Origin: CAVYHJ01 sp963768165 [NCBI: uncultured bacterium]
Lineage (GTDB): Bacteria > UBP4 > UBA4092
DNA length: 64,000 nucleotides
NCBI GenBank assembly: GCA_963768165.1
Contig: CAVYHJ010000001.1
Location: forward strand, 1-64,000
Direction of reading: 5' to 3'
The notes under the pieces are model-generated. The model had not been told where the DNA came from and did no database searches. It saw only the letters and a list, made by a program, of their open reading frames with translations. Made by a program: the position numbers and the translations under genes. The number at the start of each line of letters is the position of its first letter. Positions within the stretch are counted from its first letter, which is position 1. Positions 34,395-41,513 of the stretch are shown one piece after another.

Positions 34395-35441
34395 ATGATG
34401 AATATAATGGATTTATTGGCGGAAGCGGTTGAAAAACACGCTTCGGATTTACATCTGGTAGTCGGGGTTCCGCCAGCATTGCGCATTTATGGTGAAATTG
34501 TTCTGACCGGGTTTCCACCGCTCCGTCCGGATGATTGCCAGGAAATCGTTTATGGCATGTTGACCGACAGCCAGCGGGAACAGTTTGAAAAGGAATTGCA
34601 GTTGGGATTCTCTTTTTTCGTTCCCGACCTTGGCAGGTTCCGCGTCAATGTCTATCATGAAAAAGGATTCGTGGAAGCTGCCTTCCGGGTTGGCATGATG
34701 GAAATCAAATCGCCGGAACAATTGGGGCTTCCACCGATTGTCTCCGAACTCGCCCGCAAACCCAATGGACTTTTCTTGATTACCGGTCCCACCGGAGTCG
34801 GCAAAACCACTTCCCTCAATTCCTTGATTGATTTAATCAACCGGGAAAAACGCGCGAAAATTATCACTATCGAAGACCCCGTCGAGTATGTCCATACCCA
34901 CAAAAAAAGTATTGTGGTACAGCAGGAAGTTTATTCCGACACCCATTCTTTCGCCAGAGCTTTGTTCCATGCCCTCCGTCAAGACCCGGACATTATCGGC
35001 GTTGGTGAAATGCGTGATTTGGAAACCATGTCCACCGCCCTAACCGCCGCGGAAACGGGTCACTTAGTCATCGCTACTCTGCATACCATTGACACCTCTC
35101 AAACCATTGACCGGATTATTGACGTATTCCCGGGACAGCAGCAGCCGCAAGTTATCGCTCAATTGGCCAGTTGTTTGGTCGGTATCGTCTCGCAACAATT
35201 ATTACCCCGCGTGGATAAACAGGGACTGGCGTTAAGTTGTGAAGTTCTCGTTGCTAACTTGGCTATCCGTAACCTGATTCGGGAACATAAAACTGAGAAC
35301 ATTTATAGCACCATCCAAACCGGATTTAAAGACCAAATGCAAACCATGGACCGCAGTCTCCGCGATCTCTATCAGGCGGGAACCATCACCTACGACGAAG
35401 CCGTCACCCACGCCCGCGACCCCCAATTTATCGAAAAATAA
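34395..35441 (+). CDS. pilT: Type IV pilus retraction ATPase PilT
   Basis: PilT is the hexameric ATPase that depolymerises type IV pili for twitching motility. The N-terminal domain (H-A-S-D-L-H-L) is followed by Walker A G-P-T-G-V-G-K-T (about residues 131-138), the Asp box (I-I-T-I-E-D-P-V-E-Y), the Walker B region (R-Q-D-P-D-I-I-G-V-G-E-M-R-D), the His box (T-G-H-L-V-I-A-T-L-H-T) and A-S-C-L-V-G-I-V-S-Q-Q-L-L. Length (348) is normal. I choose the ATG at 34395; a TTG six bases earlier is possible. The last 42 bases recur, partly altered, at 36930-36971. Confidence 0.96.
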   Translation: MMNIMDLLAEAVEKHASDLHLVVGVPPALRIYGEIVLTGFPPLRPDDCQEIVYGMLTDSQREQFEKELQLGFSFFVPDLGRFRVNVYHEKGFVEAAFRVGMMEIKSPEQLGLPPIVSELARKPNGLFLITGPTGVGKTTSLNSLIDLINREKRAKIITIEDPVEYVHTHKKSIVVQQEVYSDTHSFARALFHALRQDPDIIGVGEMRDLETMSTALTAAETGHLVIATLHTIDTSQTIDRIIDVFPGQQQPQVIAQLASCLVGIVSQQLLPRVDKQGLALSCEVLVANLAIRNLIREHKTENIYSTIQTGFKDQMQTMDRSLRDLYQAGTITYDEAVTHARDPQFIEK

Positions 35442-35720
35442 TATACCCAATGAATGTGCTTGGGGACATTGAAAGGAGTTTTAATCTCCTGCCCCTTCCA
35501 TAACCTCAAACTTAATTTCAATTTCGGCTGGACGAAAAACTCAAAAAAATCCAATCCTTAGAATTAACTTGATTTTTCGGATGTGTTCAAGATACACTTC
35601 TCTAAATATAAACGGGTGGTTTCATCATCACCTTACCGGATTATGCCCTCCTTGATGATATTGTGTACCGGTAAAAATATCAAATATCAAAACCCTCTTT
35701 ATCCCTAGATGTGAGTGAAT

Positions 35721-36914
35721 ATGGTAGAATCTCATAAGAATATGAATTCAAAGTCCAGTAACGAAACTACTTATTTTGCTCCACCGGAACGGGATGACCC
35801 CGCTAAGGTTAGTGCGTTGAGCCGGTTTGTGGATGACCACCCCCTCTTTCAAGCAGTTTTGGAATCCGTGGATGGTTATATCATGATTCTGAACCCTCAA
35901 CGACAAGTCCTCGCTATGAACCACGCGGTTATTAAAGACCTTCATATTGAAACTCCAACTTGCCTGATCGGTAATAGGCCGGGTGAAATCCTGGGTTGTA
36001 TTCATGCGGCGGAAGGGCCGGCGGGATGCGGAACATCCAAAACTTGCGCCACCTGCGGTGCTGTTATCTCTATTTTGTCCAGTCAGTCCCAGGGAAAACC
36101 GGTTACCAACGAATGTCTGGCTACGGTTTTTCATGGAACCTCCACCGAGTCTTTGGAATTTAGCGTGCGCTCGACTCCTATCACCGTGAATAATCAATAT
36201 TTTACCATCCTCGTGTTTCATGACATTAGTGGCACGAAACGAAGAGAAGTACTGGAAAAAACCTTTTTCCATGATATTCTAAATACTCTTACCGGGTTAC
36301 AGGGCTGGAGTTCGATATTGTCTCATGATGAGAAATTAAAGGATACCAAACAAATTGCCGAACGTATTGTAGCGCTCTCCACCCGGTTGCAGCAGGAAAT
36401 TGAAGACCAACGGCGACTCATCAAAGCCGAAAACCATACCTTGGAATTATCCCTCTCTACAATACCGGTTAGGGATATCTTCACCACTCTTCAATCCGTA
36501 TTCAGCGCCCATCCGGCAGCAGAGGGGAAAATTGTCAAATTCCCTGAGGTGCAGCCGGAGGAATTAATCACCACAGACCCCTCCTTACTGGAACGGGTTC
36601 TGACCAATATGATTAAGAATGCGTGTGAAGCGTCCGAGGTAGGACAAACGATTGATGTTCACTATGAACGATTCCCTCATTATCTTCTTTTTTCCGTGCA
36701 TAATCCGGGAGTCATGCCGGATAATATTGCTCTCCAAATATTTAAACGTTCTTTTAGTACCAAACCCGGTCAAGGTCGGGGGATTGGTACCTATAGTATG
36801 AAACTCTTTGGGGAAACTTACCTCCAGGGAAAAGTCGGATTTGTATCTAATGCCAAGACCGGTACCACGTTCCATATCCAGCTCCCCTTGGATTATCCTA
36901 ACAAAGAAAATTAA
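35721..36914 (+). CDS. PAS-domain sensor histidine kinase
   Basis: A cytosolic two-component kinase of about 397 residues without membrane segments. The PAS domain (about 35-150) contains a cysteine-rich loop: G-C-I-H-A-A-E-G-P-A-G-C-G, then K-T-C-A-T-C-G, a signature of a group of PAS kinases that might bind metal or sense redox state. The phosphoacceptor region is F-F-H-D-I-L-N-T-L-T-G (about residue 187). The ATP-binding domain has the N box L-T-N-M-I-K-N-A-C-E-A-S near 296 and G boxes G-Q-G-R-G-I-G-T-Y-S-M-K and T-G-T-T-F-H-I. A GTG at 35715 is an alternative start. No response regulator gene is adjacent. Confidence 0.9.
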   Translation: MVESHKNMNSKSSNETTYFAPPERDDPAKVSALSRFVDDHPLFQAVLESVDGYIMILNPQRQVLAMNHAVIKDLHIETPTCLIGNRPGEILGCIHAAEGPAGCGTSKTCATCGAVISILSSQSQGKPVTNECLATVFHGTSTESLEFSVRSTPITVNNQYFTILVFHDISGTKRREVLEKTFFHDILNTLTGLQGWSSILSHDEKLKDTKQIAERIVALSTRLQQEIEDQRRLIKAENHTLELSLSTIPVRDIFTTLQSVFSAHPAAEGKIVKFPEVQPEELITTDPSLLERVLTNMIKNACEASEVGQTIDVHYERFPHYLLFSVHNPGVMPDNIALQIFKRSFSTKPGQGRGIGTYSMKLFGETYLQGKVGFVSNAKTGTTFHIQLPLDYPNKEN

Positions 36915-36925
36915 TCGAAATCTTA

Positions 36926-36970
36926 GACCCCGTCACTCACGCCCGCAACCCCCTCTTTATTGAAAAATAA
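36926..36970 (+). pseudogene. Remnant of a pilT 3' end
   Basis: These bases encode D-P-V-T-H-A-R-N-P-L-F-I-E-K and a stop codon, compared with E-A-V-T-H-A-R-D-P-Q-F-I-E-K at the end of pilT. Over 42 bases (35401-35442 and 36930-36971), 37 are identical. It has no start codon of its own and lies 11 bases after the histidine kinase stop. It is a leftover of a duplicated pilT, and with the intact end it brackets the kinase gene as direct repeats. Confidence 0.8.
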
Positions 36971-37066
36971 TCTCCCCCTCTCTCTGCGTGAATAGCTTTT
37001 TATCCGAAAGTCAACTGAAATTGATACAAATTCCAACCAAAATCATAGAGGAAATACACTGGACTA

Positions 37067-37151
37067 GAAACGAACCTAAAACGGAGAAGAAGCGTAGCAG
37101 GGATGAAGAAGATCGATCTCCTTCATCCCTACTCCGTTTAGTTTCTGTTTC
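37067..37151. repeat. Long imperfect palindrome with 32-base near-perfect core
   Basis: The core at 37099-37130 pairs AGGGATGAAG with CTTCATCCCT around AGATCGATCT, with one mismatched pair. Outer arms GAAACGAACCTAAAACGGAG and CTCCGTTTAGTTTCTGTTTC extend it imperfectly. It sits between the pilT remnant and the convergent gene at 37173, so it may terminate both. Its size and form also fit a small non-autonomous mobile palindrome. Confidence 0.7.
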
Positions 37152-37172
37152 TTGGAGTTAGATTTTACGGGT

Positions 37173-37718
37173 TTAGTGGGTTTTGCGGTGGCGGTAATAT
37201 TCCAATAATTCGGGGGTGGGAAGTAATGGATTAGGGATAGGTTGTTGGTCTACTAATAAACTAATATAAATCCCTCTATATAGTAGTATCCCATTGAGAA
37301 TAGGTGAAATAGATGTGTTATCCCAGATTTCTCTTTCATTCGGAGTTAATTGTTTCCAAGCGGAATTGGCCTGTCGCATCCGATCTTGTTGTAATAACCG
37401 GTTCGGAGTTTTCTCGGGTGACGTGGTAGGCCTTCTCCGGGCATAGGGCTGTTTTTCCAAGGGTTGCGCGTACGATTGATTTCCCATAGGACCGGTTTTA
37501 GTAAACTGTAACTTAGGCTCACGATACCGGATTAACGCACCGCTTAACTCGGCGGGATAAAGTATCTCTTGAATAGTATTCACGACCCATTCCCGGCTTT
37601 TCTCAAGAGTGGGAACCGGAAATTGACTCCAATCCCCGTATAACCTCTCCGCCAGTTTCTCCAAAACCTCATCTAAATCTTTGGTCACTTGGATATAATT
37701 TGAATTCTCGTCTTTCAT
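37173..37718 (-). CDS. Hypothetical protein
   Basis: The 181-residue product has no signal peptide. The N-terminal half is charged, with a central basic proline-rich stretch (Y-A-R-R-R-P-T-T-S-P-E-K-T-P). The C-terminal third shows Q-A-N-S-A-W-K-Q-L-T-P-N-E-R-E-I-W, then N-G-I-L-L-Y-R-G and P-N-P-L-L-P-T-P-E. That A-W-x-x-L-T-x-x-E-R-x-x-W pattern recurs in several uncharacterised bacterial and phage-associated proteins, but I cannot name a family. There is only a weak ribosome binding site. It is isolated in a region rich in repeats. Confidence 0.5.
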   Translation of the reverse strand: MKDENSNYIQVTKDLDEVLEKLAERLYGDWSQFPVPTLEKSREWVVNTIQEILYPAELSGALIRYREPKLQFTKTGPMGNQSYAQPLEKQPYARRRPTTSPEKTPNRLLQQDRMRQANSAWKQLTPNEREIWDNTSISPILNGILLYRGIYISLLVDQQPIPNPLLPTPELLEYYRHRKTH

Positions 37719-37936
37719 AACCTTATATCCTATACTAAGTTAGGTTAATTTGCAATCTTTTATTCCCCCACAACCTGTTATTCTCAATTTGATTGTGAAT
37801 CCAGCTTTAAGTAATATAATTTTCCTTTTCGCCTCAGAAACTTGTTGATATGGGTCTGTGACCCATCATTATATTCCTTCCCAAATGTCTCCCAGACCTA
37901 ATTGTCTGTAATGAAGACAATTCATTTGTGTAGTTG

Positions 37937-37964
37937 GAATTGTTTGACGTTCGTCAAACAATTC
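37937..37964. repeat. Perfect 13-bp hairpin with two-base loop
   Basis: GAATTGTTTGACG and CGTCAAACAATTC are separated by TT. This tight structure, with a C-G-T-T-C-G centre, recurs in form at 37997-38012 and 7534-7553. Such hairpins resemble REP-type palindromes recognised by single-strand transposases, but no transposase gene is in the window. Confidence 0.65.
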
Positions 37965-37996
37965 TTGGCTGATTGATTTTATTAAGGATAAAAACC

Positions 37997-38012
37997 TTCT
38001 GCGTTCGCAGAA
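37997..38012. repeat. Perfect 7-bp hairpin with two-base loop
   Basis: TTCTGCG and CGCAGAA around TT. The arms match the inner part of the hairpin at 7534-7553. Confidence 0.55.
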
Positions 38013-38179
38013 AGTTATTTTCTAACTCACATTTTCCTAATATAAATGGATTTTAAGGAGAGTACTGGGAAGAAAAGGAATTAGGCAAAAGTTATCGTCA
38101 GGAATACCGCAAAAACTCTCAAACTCCTAATGCATAAAAATCAAAATGTATTTGGGTGGAACATTGTCAAGGATGTATA

Positions 38180-39103
38180 TTATTTATTAAATCCTAATTG
38201 TTCTTTAATCGCTGGCCATTTTGTATTCTGAGTGGTGTCTTTAGGATCTATTGCTAAATCAAAAAAAGCACCTTTACTAGTCTGATCATCATATAAGGTT
38301 TTTAAGTGTACCCAATTAGTATCGTTATCATTTTCTAGTAATTCAATTACAGGATTTTCATGGATAGAATAAGTAACTTGATGCGGCTCATTAAATCTAT
38401 CTTTATAAGAAATATGTATAAATCTAACAATCCTGAAGTTACAATGACGACGCAAATTATCAGGATTATTCTGTATAATCTGCATATATTTTTTAGATTG
38501 GCGATAATTGTTATTTGAAGGAGAAAATAGAATTTGCGAAGTAGAGTATAAGGTAAAATAAGGACTTACAATCATAGGTGAAAGGTTATAATAACGCTCC
38601 AAAGGTATAATAATTTCAGTTGAAGAAGAAAATATTTCACAAAAAACCCTCCACTCTACCTTGGGCTGCTCAATTAAAGCACCACCTTGATTAGCAATAA
38701 AAATTCGATCAGAAACATTGTCATGAAAATTAGCTATGTGTATTGTTGTATCAACATCGGGAGAAAGTTGAATATCGCAACTCATTATTGGAGAGGATTG
38801 GATTTTTAAAATATTACCCTGACTATCAGCTATTCGTTTTGCTTGCAAGTAAATTAGAATTGTAACAATTAACATAACAAAACTTATTAATGTGCTAGTA
38901 CGATGATTTTCAAGCTTTGCTCTTTTATAAATTTTTAAAAGAATAAAGGGAATCAGTATATATAGGAGAGTAATTGAGATACCCCACAAAAAGGGATGAC
39001 CATGAAAAATATCAAAATCACGAAGTGGTTTATAGTAGTATATAATCCCGTACCAAACTATAAAAATAATTATAAAACAAATGATTTGTTTAATAAGTTT
39101 CAT
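38180..39103 (-). CDS. Hypothetical membrane protein, AT-rich
   Basis: The 307-residue protein has three predicted membrane helices at the N-terminus (about residues 5-22, 40-62 and 72-90) and then a soluble domain of about 210 residues, presumably periplasmic or cytoplasmic. The soluble part includes H-I-A-N-F-H-D-N and F-I-A-N-Q-G-G-A-L, with no family motif I recognise. Its codon use is visibly more AT-rich than that of its neighbours (long runs of I, N, K and Y). With flanking palindromic repeats on both sides this suggests acquisition by transfer. There is no obvious strong ribosome binding site. Confidence 0.6.
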   Translation of the reverse strand: MKLIKQIICFIIIFIVWYGIIYYYKPLRDFDIFHGHPFLWGISITLLYILIPFILLKIYKRAKLENHRTSTLISFVMLIVTILIYLQAKRIADSQGNILKIQSSPIMSCDIQLSPDVDTTIHIANFHDNVSDRIFIANQGGALIEQPKVEWRVFCEIFSSSTEIIIPLERYYNLSPMIVSPYFTLYSTSQILFSPSNNNYRQSKKYMQIIQNNPDNLRRHCNFRIVRFIHISYKDRFNEPHQVTYSIHENPVIELLENDNDTNWVHLKTLYDDQTSKGAFFDLAIDPKDTTQNTKWPAIKEQLGFNK

Positions 39104-39238
39104 AGTAATAACCCAAATGTCTAAGTTAAAAAATCGATAAACATCTAAAATTGACAGGTATAAAAAATATATCCGTAATGATTATACTCCCTGTGTCATA
39201 CCTAATCAAGTTCGTGATATTTTCCTATGCTTTTTCTA

Positions 39239-39275
39239 CGTCGGGAATGTAATGCTCTTTACCTCTTTCCCGACG
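39239..39275. repeat. Dispersed 37-base palindromic repeat, copy 1
   Basis: Inverted arms CGTCGGGAA and TTCCCGACG enclose a 19-base centre. Another copy lies at 39863-39899 in the same orientation, with about five differences in 37 bases, all outside the arms. The two bracket the DinB-like gene. The window's first nine bases (TTCCCGACG) equal the right arm and may be a third copy cut by the edge. Confidence 0.7.
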
Positions 39276-39382
39276 CCTCTTGCTTTCCCTTTCCCATCAA
39301 CTTTCAACCTTTTATAACAGAATTGACAGAACTCCAATAATTTCCTACTCTAATATTATAAGAATAAAGATTGGAGTATCCC

Positions 39383-39835
39383 ATGAAAAATACCATTCAA
39401 CGATTTCAAAAGATTATCGAACAAACACCCGGATGGTTAAGTAGAATTTCAGAATCTGAAAGTGTCGTGAAACCCTTTGTGGATAAGTGGTCCAAAAAAG
39501 AAATCCTTGGTCATTTGATTGATTCCGCCTCCAATAACCTACAGAGGTTTGTCCGTGCCCAACTGGAAAACCCCTACTCTTTTCCTAACTATCAACAAAA
39601 AGAATGGGTCTCCACTCAACATTTTCAACAGGAACCCTGGACGGAGTTAATTCAACTTTGGGAAAGTCTCAATAAACATCTTCTCCATCTGATTTCCCAT
39701 ATCCCGGAAGATAAAAAGAATAATAGTATAACCGTCGGTACCAACCCGCCAATTACGTTATCCACTCTGGCAGAGGATTATTTGCGTCATTTACAACATC
39801 ATTTGAACCAAATTCTGCCGGATGAAAATAAATAG
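39383..39835 (+). CDS. DinB-superfamily protein
   Basis: The 150-residue protein fits the DinB four-helix bundle: W-S-K-K-E-I-L-G-H-L-I-D-S-A near residues 36-49, then N-N-L-Q-R-F, and a C-terminal Y-L-R-H-L-Q-H-H-L-N-Q-I. The three widely separated histidines (in G-H-L-I-D and in R-H-L-Q-H-H) would form the usual metal site. Members act as thiol-dependent transferases or have unknown roles. The ATG at 39383 follows TTGGAG. It stands alone between two copies of a palindromic repeat, which suggests it belongs to a mobile or exchanged segment. Confidence 0.8.
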   Translation: MKNTIQRFQKIIEQTPGWLSRISESESVVKPFVDKWSKKEILGHLIDSASNNLQRFVRAQLENPYSFPNYQQKEWVSTQHFQQEPWTELIQLWESLNKHLLHLISHIPEDKKNNSITVGTNPPITLSTLAEDYLRHLQHHLNQILPDENK

Positions 39836-39861
39836 GTTTTATCAAGAGTTTGCTTAACTAT

Positions 39862-39900
39862 GCGTCGGGAATGAAATGCTTTTTACGGATTTCCCGACGC
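39862..39900. repeat. Dispersed palindromic repeat, copy 2
   Basis: Arms GCGTCGGGAA and TTCCCGACGC enclose 19 bases. The inner 37 bases align without gaps to the copy at 39239-39275. It lies 26 bases after the DinB-like stop codon. Confidence 0.75.
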
Positions 39901-39908
39901 GCTGTTTT

Positions 39909-40040
39909 TGTCACCCTTGAGCGAAGCGAAGGGTCTCTCGTTATCATTATGGGAGACTTCTTTTATAATAACCGATGAATACGATTATACGGTTTGTAAC
40001 GAGAGATTCTTCGTCCTAAAGAGCAGGACTCAGAATGACA
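39909..40040. mobile_element. 132-base MITE-like element
   Basis: The ends are imperfect inverted repeats: the left begins TGTCACCCTTGAGCGAAGCG and continues to GGGTCTCTCGTT; the right, read in reverse complement, begins TGTCATTCTGAG and also ends in ATCTCTCGTT. Each end contains its own hairpin (CCCTT/AAGGG; GTCCT/AGGAC). The CCTGAGCGAAGCGAAGG-type end recalls an abundant interspersed repeat seen in many environmental bacterial genomes. The 55-base centre codes for nothing. Confidence 0.65.
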
Positions 40041-40234
40041 ATTAAACGGGAATAAATCTTCACATTACACGTAGTGTAACCCTTTATGGGTGTATTCTTT
40101 AGATTCATAATCTTCTACTCAGCTTTCACCGAGAGTTCCATTTAACTATTTAACATTGGTTCTATATCATTTCCTATCAATTTTTGCTAATATCTTTACT
40201 ATTCATAACCAAACATTGAAGGAGAAATATATCT

Positions 40235-41455
40235 ATGAATCAAATTAAAAAAGTCGTTTTAGCCTATTCCGGAGGGTTGGATACCTCCGTCATGATTAAA
40301 TGGATGATTGAGAATTATGATTGTGAAGTGGTCGCCTTTTGCGCGGATTTGGGTCAGGGAGAAAATGGCAAGGCGGAGTTGGCAGCCATTGAAAACAAAG
40401 CGTATAAAATCGGTGCCTCGCGGGTGTATATGAGAGATGTACGGGAAGAGTTTGTCAAAGATTTCATCTGGCCTGCTTTGAAAGCCAATGCCTTGTATGA
40501 AGGGAAATATCCCTTGGCTACTGCCTTGGGTAGACCCTTAATCACCAAACATCTTTGTGAAATCGCGAAAATAGAAAAAGGGGATACCGTCGCGCACGGG
40601 TCTACTGGAAAAGGAAATGACCAGGTACGGTTTGAAGTTACCCAGATGGCGCTGGCGCCAGAATTAAAATCTATCGCCCCGGTACGGGAATGGGAATTAA
40701 AAACCAGAGCCGAAGAAATTGATTACGCCAAAAAACATCATATCCCCGTGCCGGTCACCAAGAAAAGCCCCTACAGTGTTGATGTGAACCTTTGGGGACG
40801 AAGCATCGAATCGGGTAAATTGGAAGACCCGTGGATTGAACCGCCGGAAGAAATCTATGCCTGGACAACCAACCCTTCCAAAGCCCCCAAGAAACCGACC
40901 TATGTAGAAATTGGTTTCAAGAAAGGCGTACCAGTTTCCGTAAATGGCAAAGAAATGAACGGCGTGGCACTGATTGAAAAATTAAATAAAATTGCCGGCA
41001 ACAACGGAGTCGGTAGAATTGACATGGTGGAAAATCGTCTGGTAGGAATTAAATCCAGAGAAAATTATGAATCACCTGCGGCAACTGTTTTACTGGCCGC
41101 GCACAAAGAACTTGAATCCTTGACCCTGGACAGAGAAACCGTCCATTACAAAGAACTCATTAGTCCCAAATATGCCGAACTGGTATATTATGGTCTTTGG
41201 TATACGCCATTACGATATGCCTTGGATGCCTTTGTTAATTCCACCCAGGAAACCGTCACAGGAACCGTGCGAATGCGATTATTACAGGGAACTTGTGTAG
41301 GAGTAGGACGAAAATCACCCTATTCACAATATCAAGTTAATCTGGCAACCTATGACAAAGGTGATGTCTTTGACCAACGATTATCCAAAGGGTTCGTTGA
41401 ACTTTGGGGATTACCGGTCAAGGTGGCGGCACGGGCTCGGAAACCGAAAAAGTAG
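40235..41455 (+). CDS. argG: Argininosuccinate synthase
   Basis: The enzyme joins citrulline and aspartate using ATP in arginine synthesis. The ATP pyrophosphatase P-loop A-Y-S-G-G-L-D-T-S lies at residues 10-18; G-S-T-G-K-G-N-D-Q-V-R-F (about 123-134) binds citrulline and aspartate, and S-P-Y-S-V-D-V-N-L-W-G-R is conserved. Length (406) is normal. GAAGGAG lies upstream of the ATG. Its TAG stop codon falls inside a perfect 30-base palindrome. No other arg gene is adjacent. Confidence 0.97.
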   Translation: MNQIKKVVLAYSGGLDTSVMIKWMIENYDCEVVAFCADLGQGENGKAELAAIENKAYKIGASRVYMRDVREEFVKDFIWPALKANALYEGKYPLATALGRPLITKHLCEIAKIEKGDTVAHGSTGKGNDQVRFEVTQMALAPELKSIAPVREWELKTRAEEIDYAKKHHIPVPVTKKSPYSVDVNLWGRSIESGKLEDPWIEPPEEIYAWTTNPSKAPKKPTYVEIGFKKGVPVSVNGKEMNGVALIEKLNKIAGNNGVGRIDMVENRLVGIKSRENYESPAATVLLAAHKELESLTLDRETVHYKELISPKYAELVYYGLWYTPLRYALDAFVNSTQETVTGTVRMRLLQGTCVGVGRKSPYSQYQVNLATYDKGDVFDQRLSKGFVELWGLPVKVAARARKPKK

Positions 41456-41480
41456 AGACGTAACATGTTACGTCTCTACT
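41451..41480. repeat. Perfect 30-base palindrome at the argG stop codon
   Basis: AGTAGAGACGTAACA is followed directly by its reverse complement. The TAG at 41453-41455 is the argG stop codon, so the repeat ends the coding sequence. As RNA it would fold into a strong stem and could also terminate or stabilise argG mRNA. The GTAGAGACG/CGTCTCTAC ends recall highly repeated palindromes known from cyanobacterial and other genomes. Confidence 0.85.
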
Positions 41481-41513
41481 CCATACTATACTAAACTAAT
41501 AGAGGAGTTTACC

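Larger units (their letters stand above)
37719..38179. other. 461-base spacer with two tight hairpins
   Basis: No gene is supported here. The region contains the hairpins at 37937-37964 and 37997-38012 and otherwise featureless AT-rich sequence between two minus-strand orphans. Confidence 0.5.
39836..40234. other. 399-base repeat-bearing spacer before argG
   Basis: No gene is present. The space holds a 37-base palindromic repeat (39863-39899) and a 132-base inverted-repeat element (39909-40040). The remaining about 190 bases should contain the argG promoter, which is not clear-cut; TGCTAATAT at 40185-40193 is a possible extended -10. Confidence 0.5.

Noticed and set aside
35748-36272. Minus-strand open frame of 174 codons inside the histidine kinase gene
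   Set aside because: Antisense to a well-supported kinase; no independent support.
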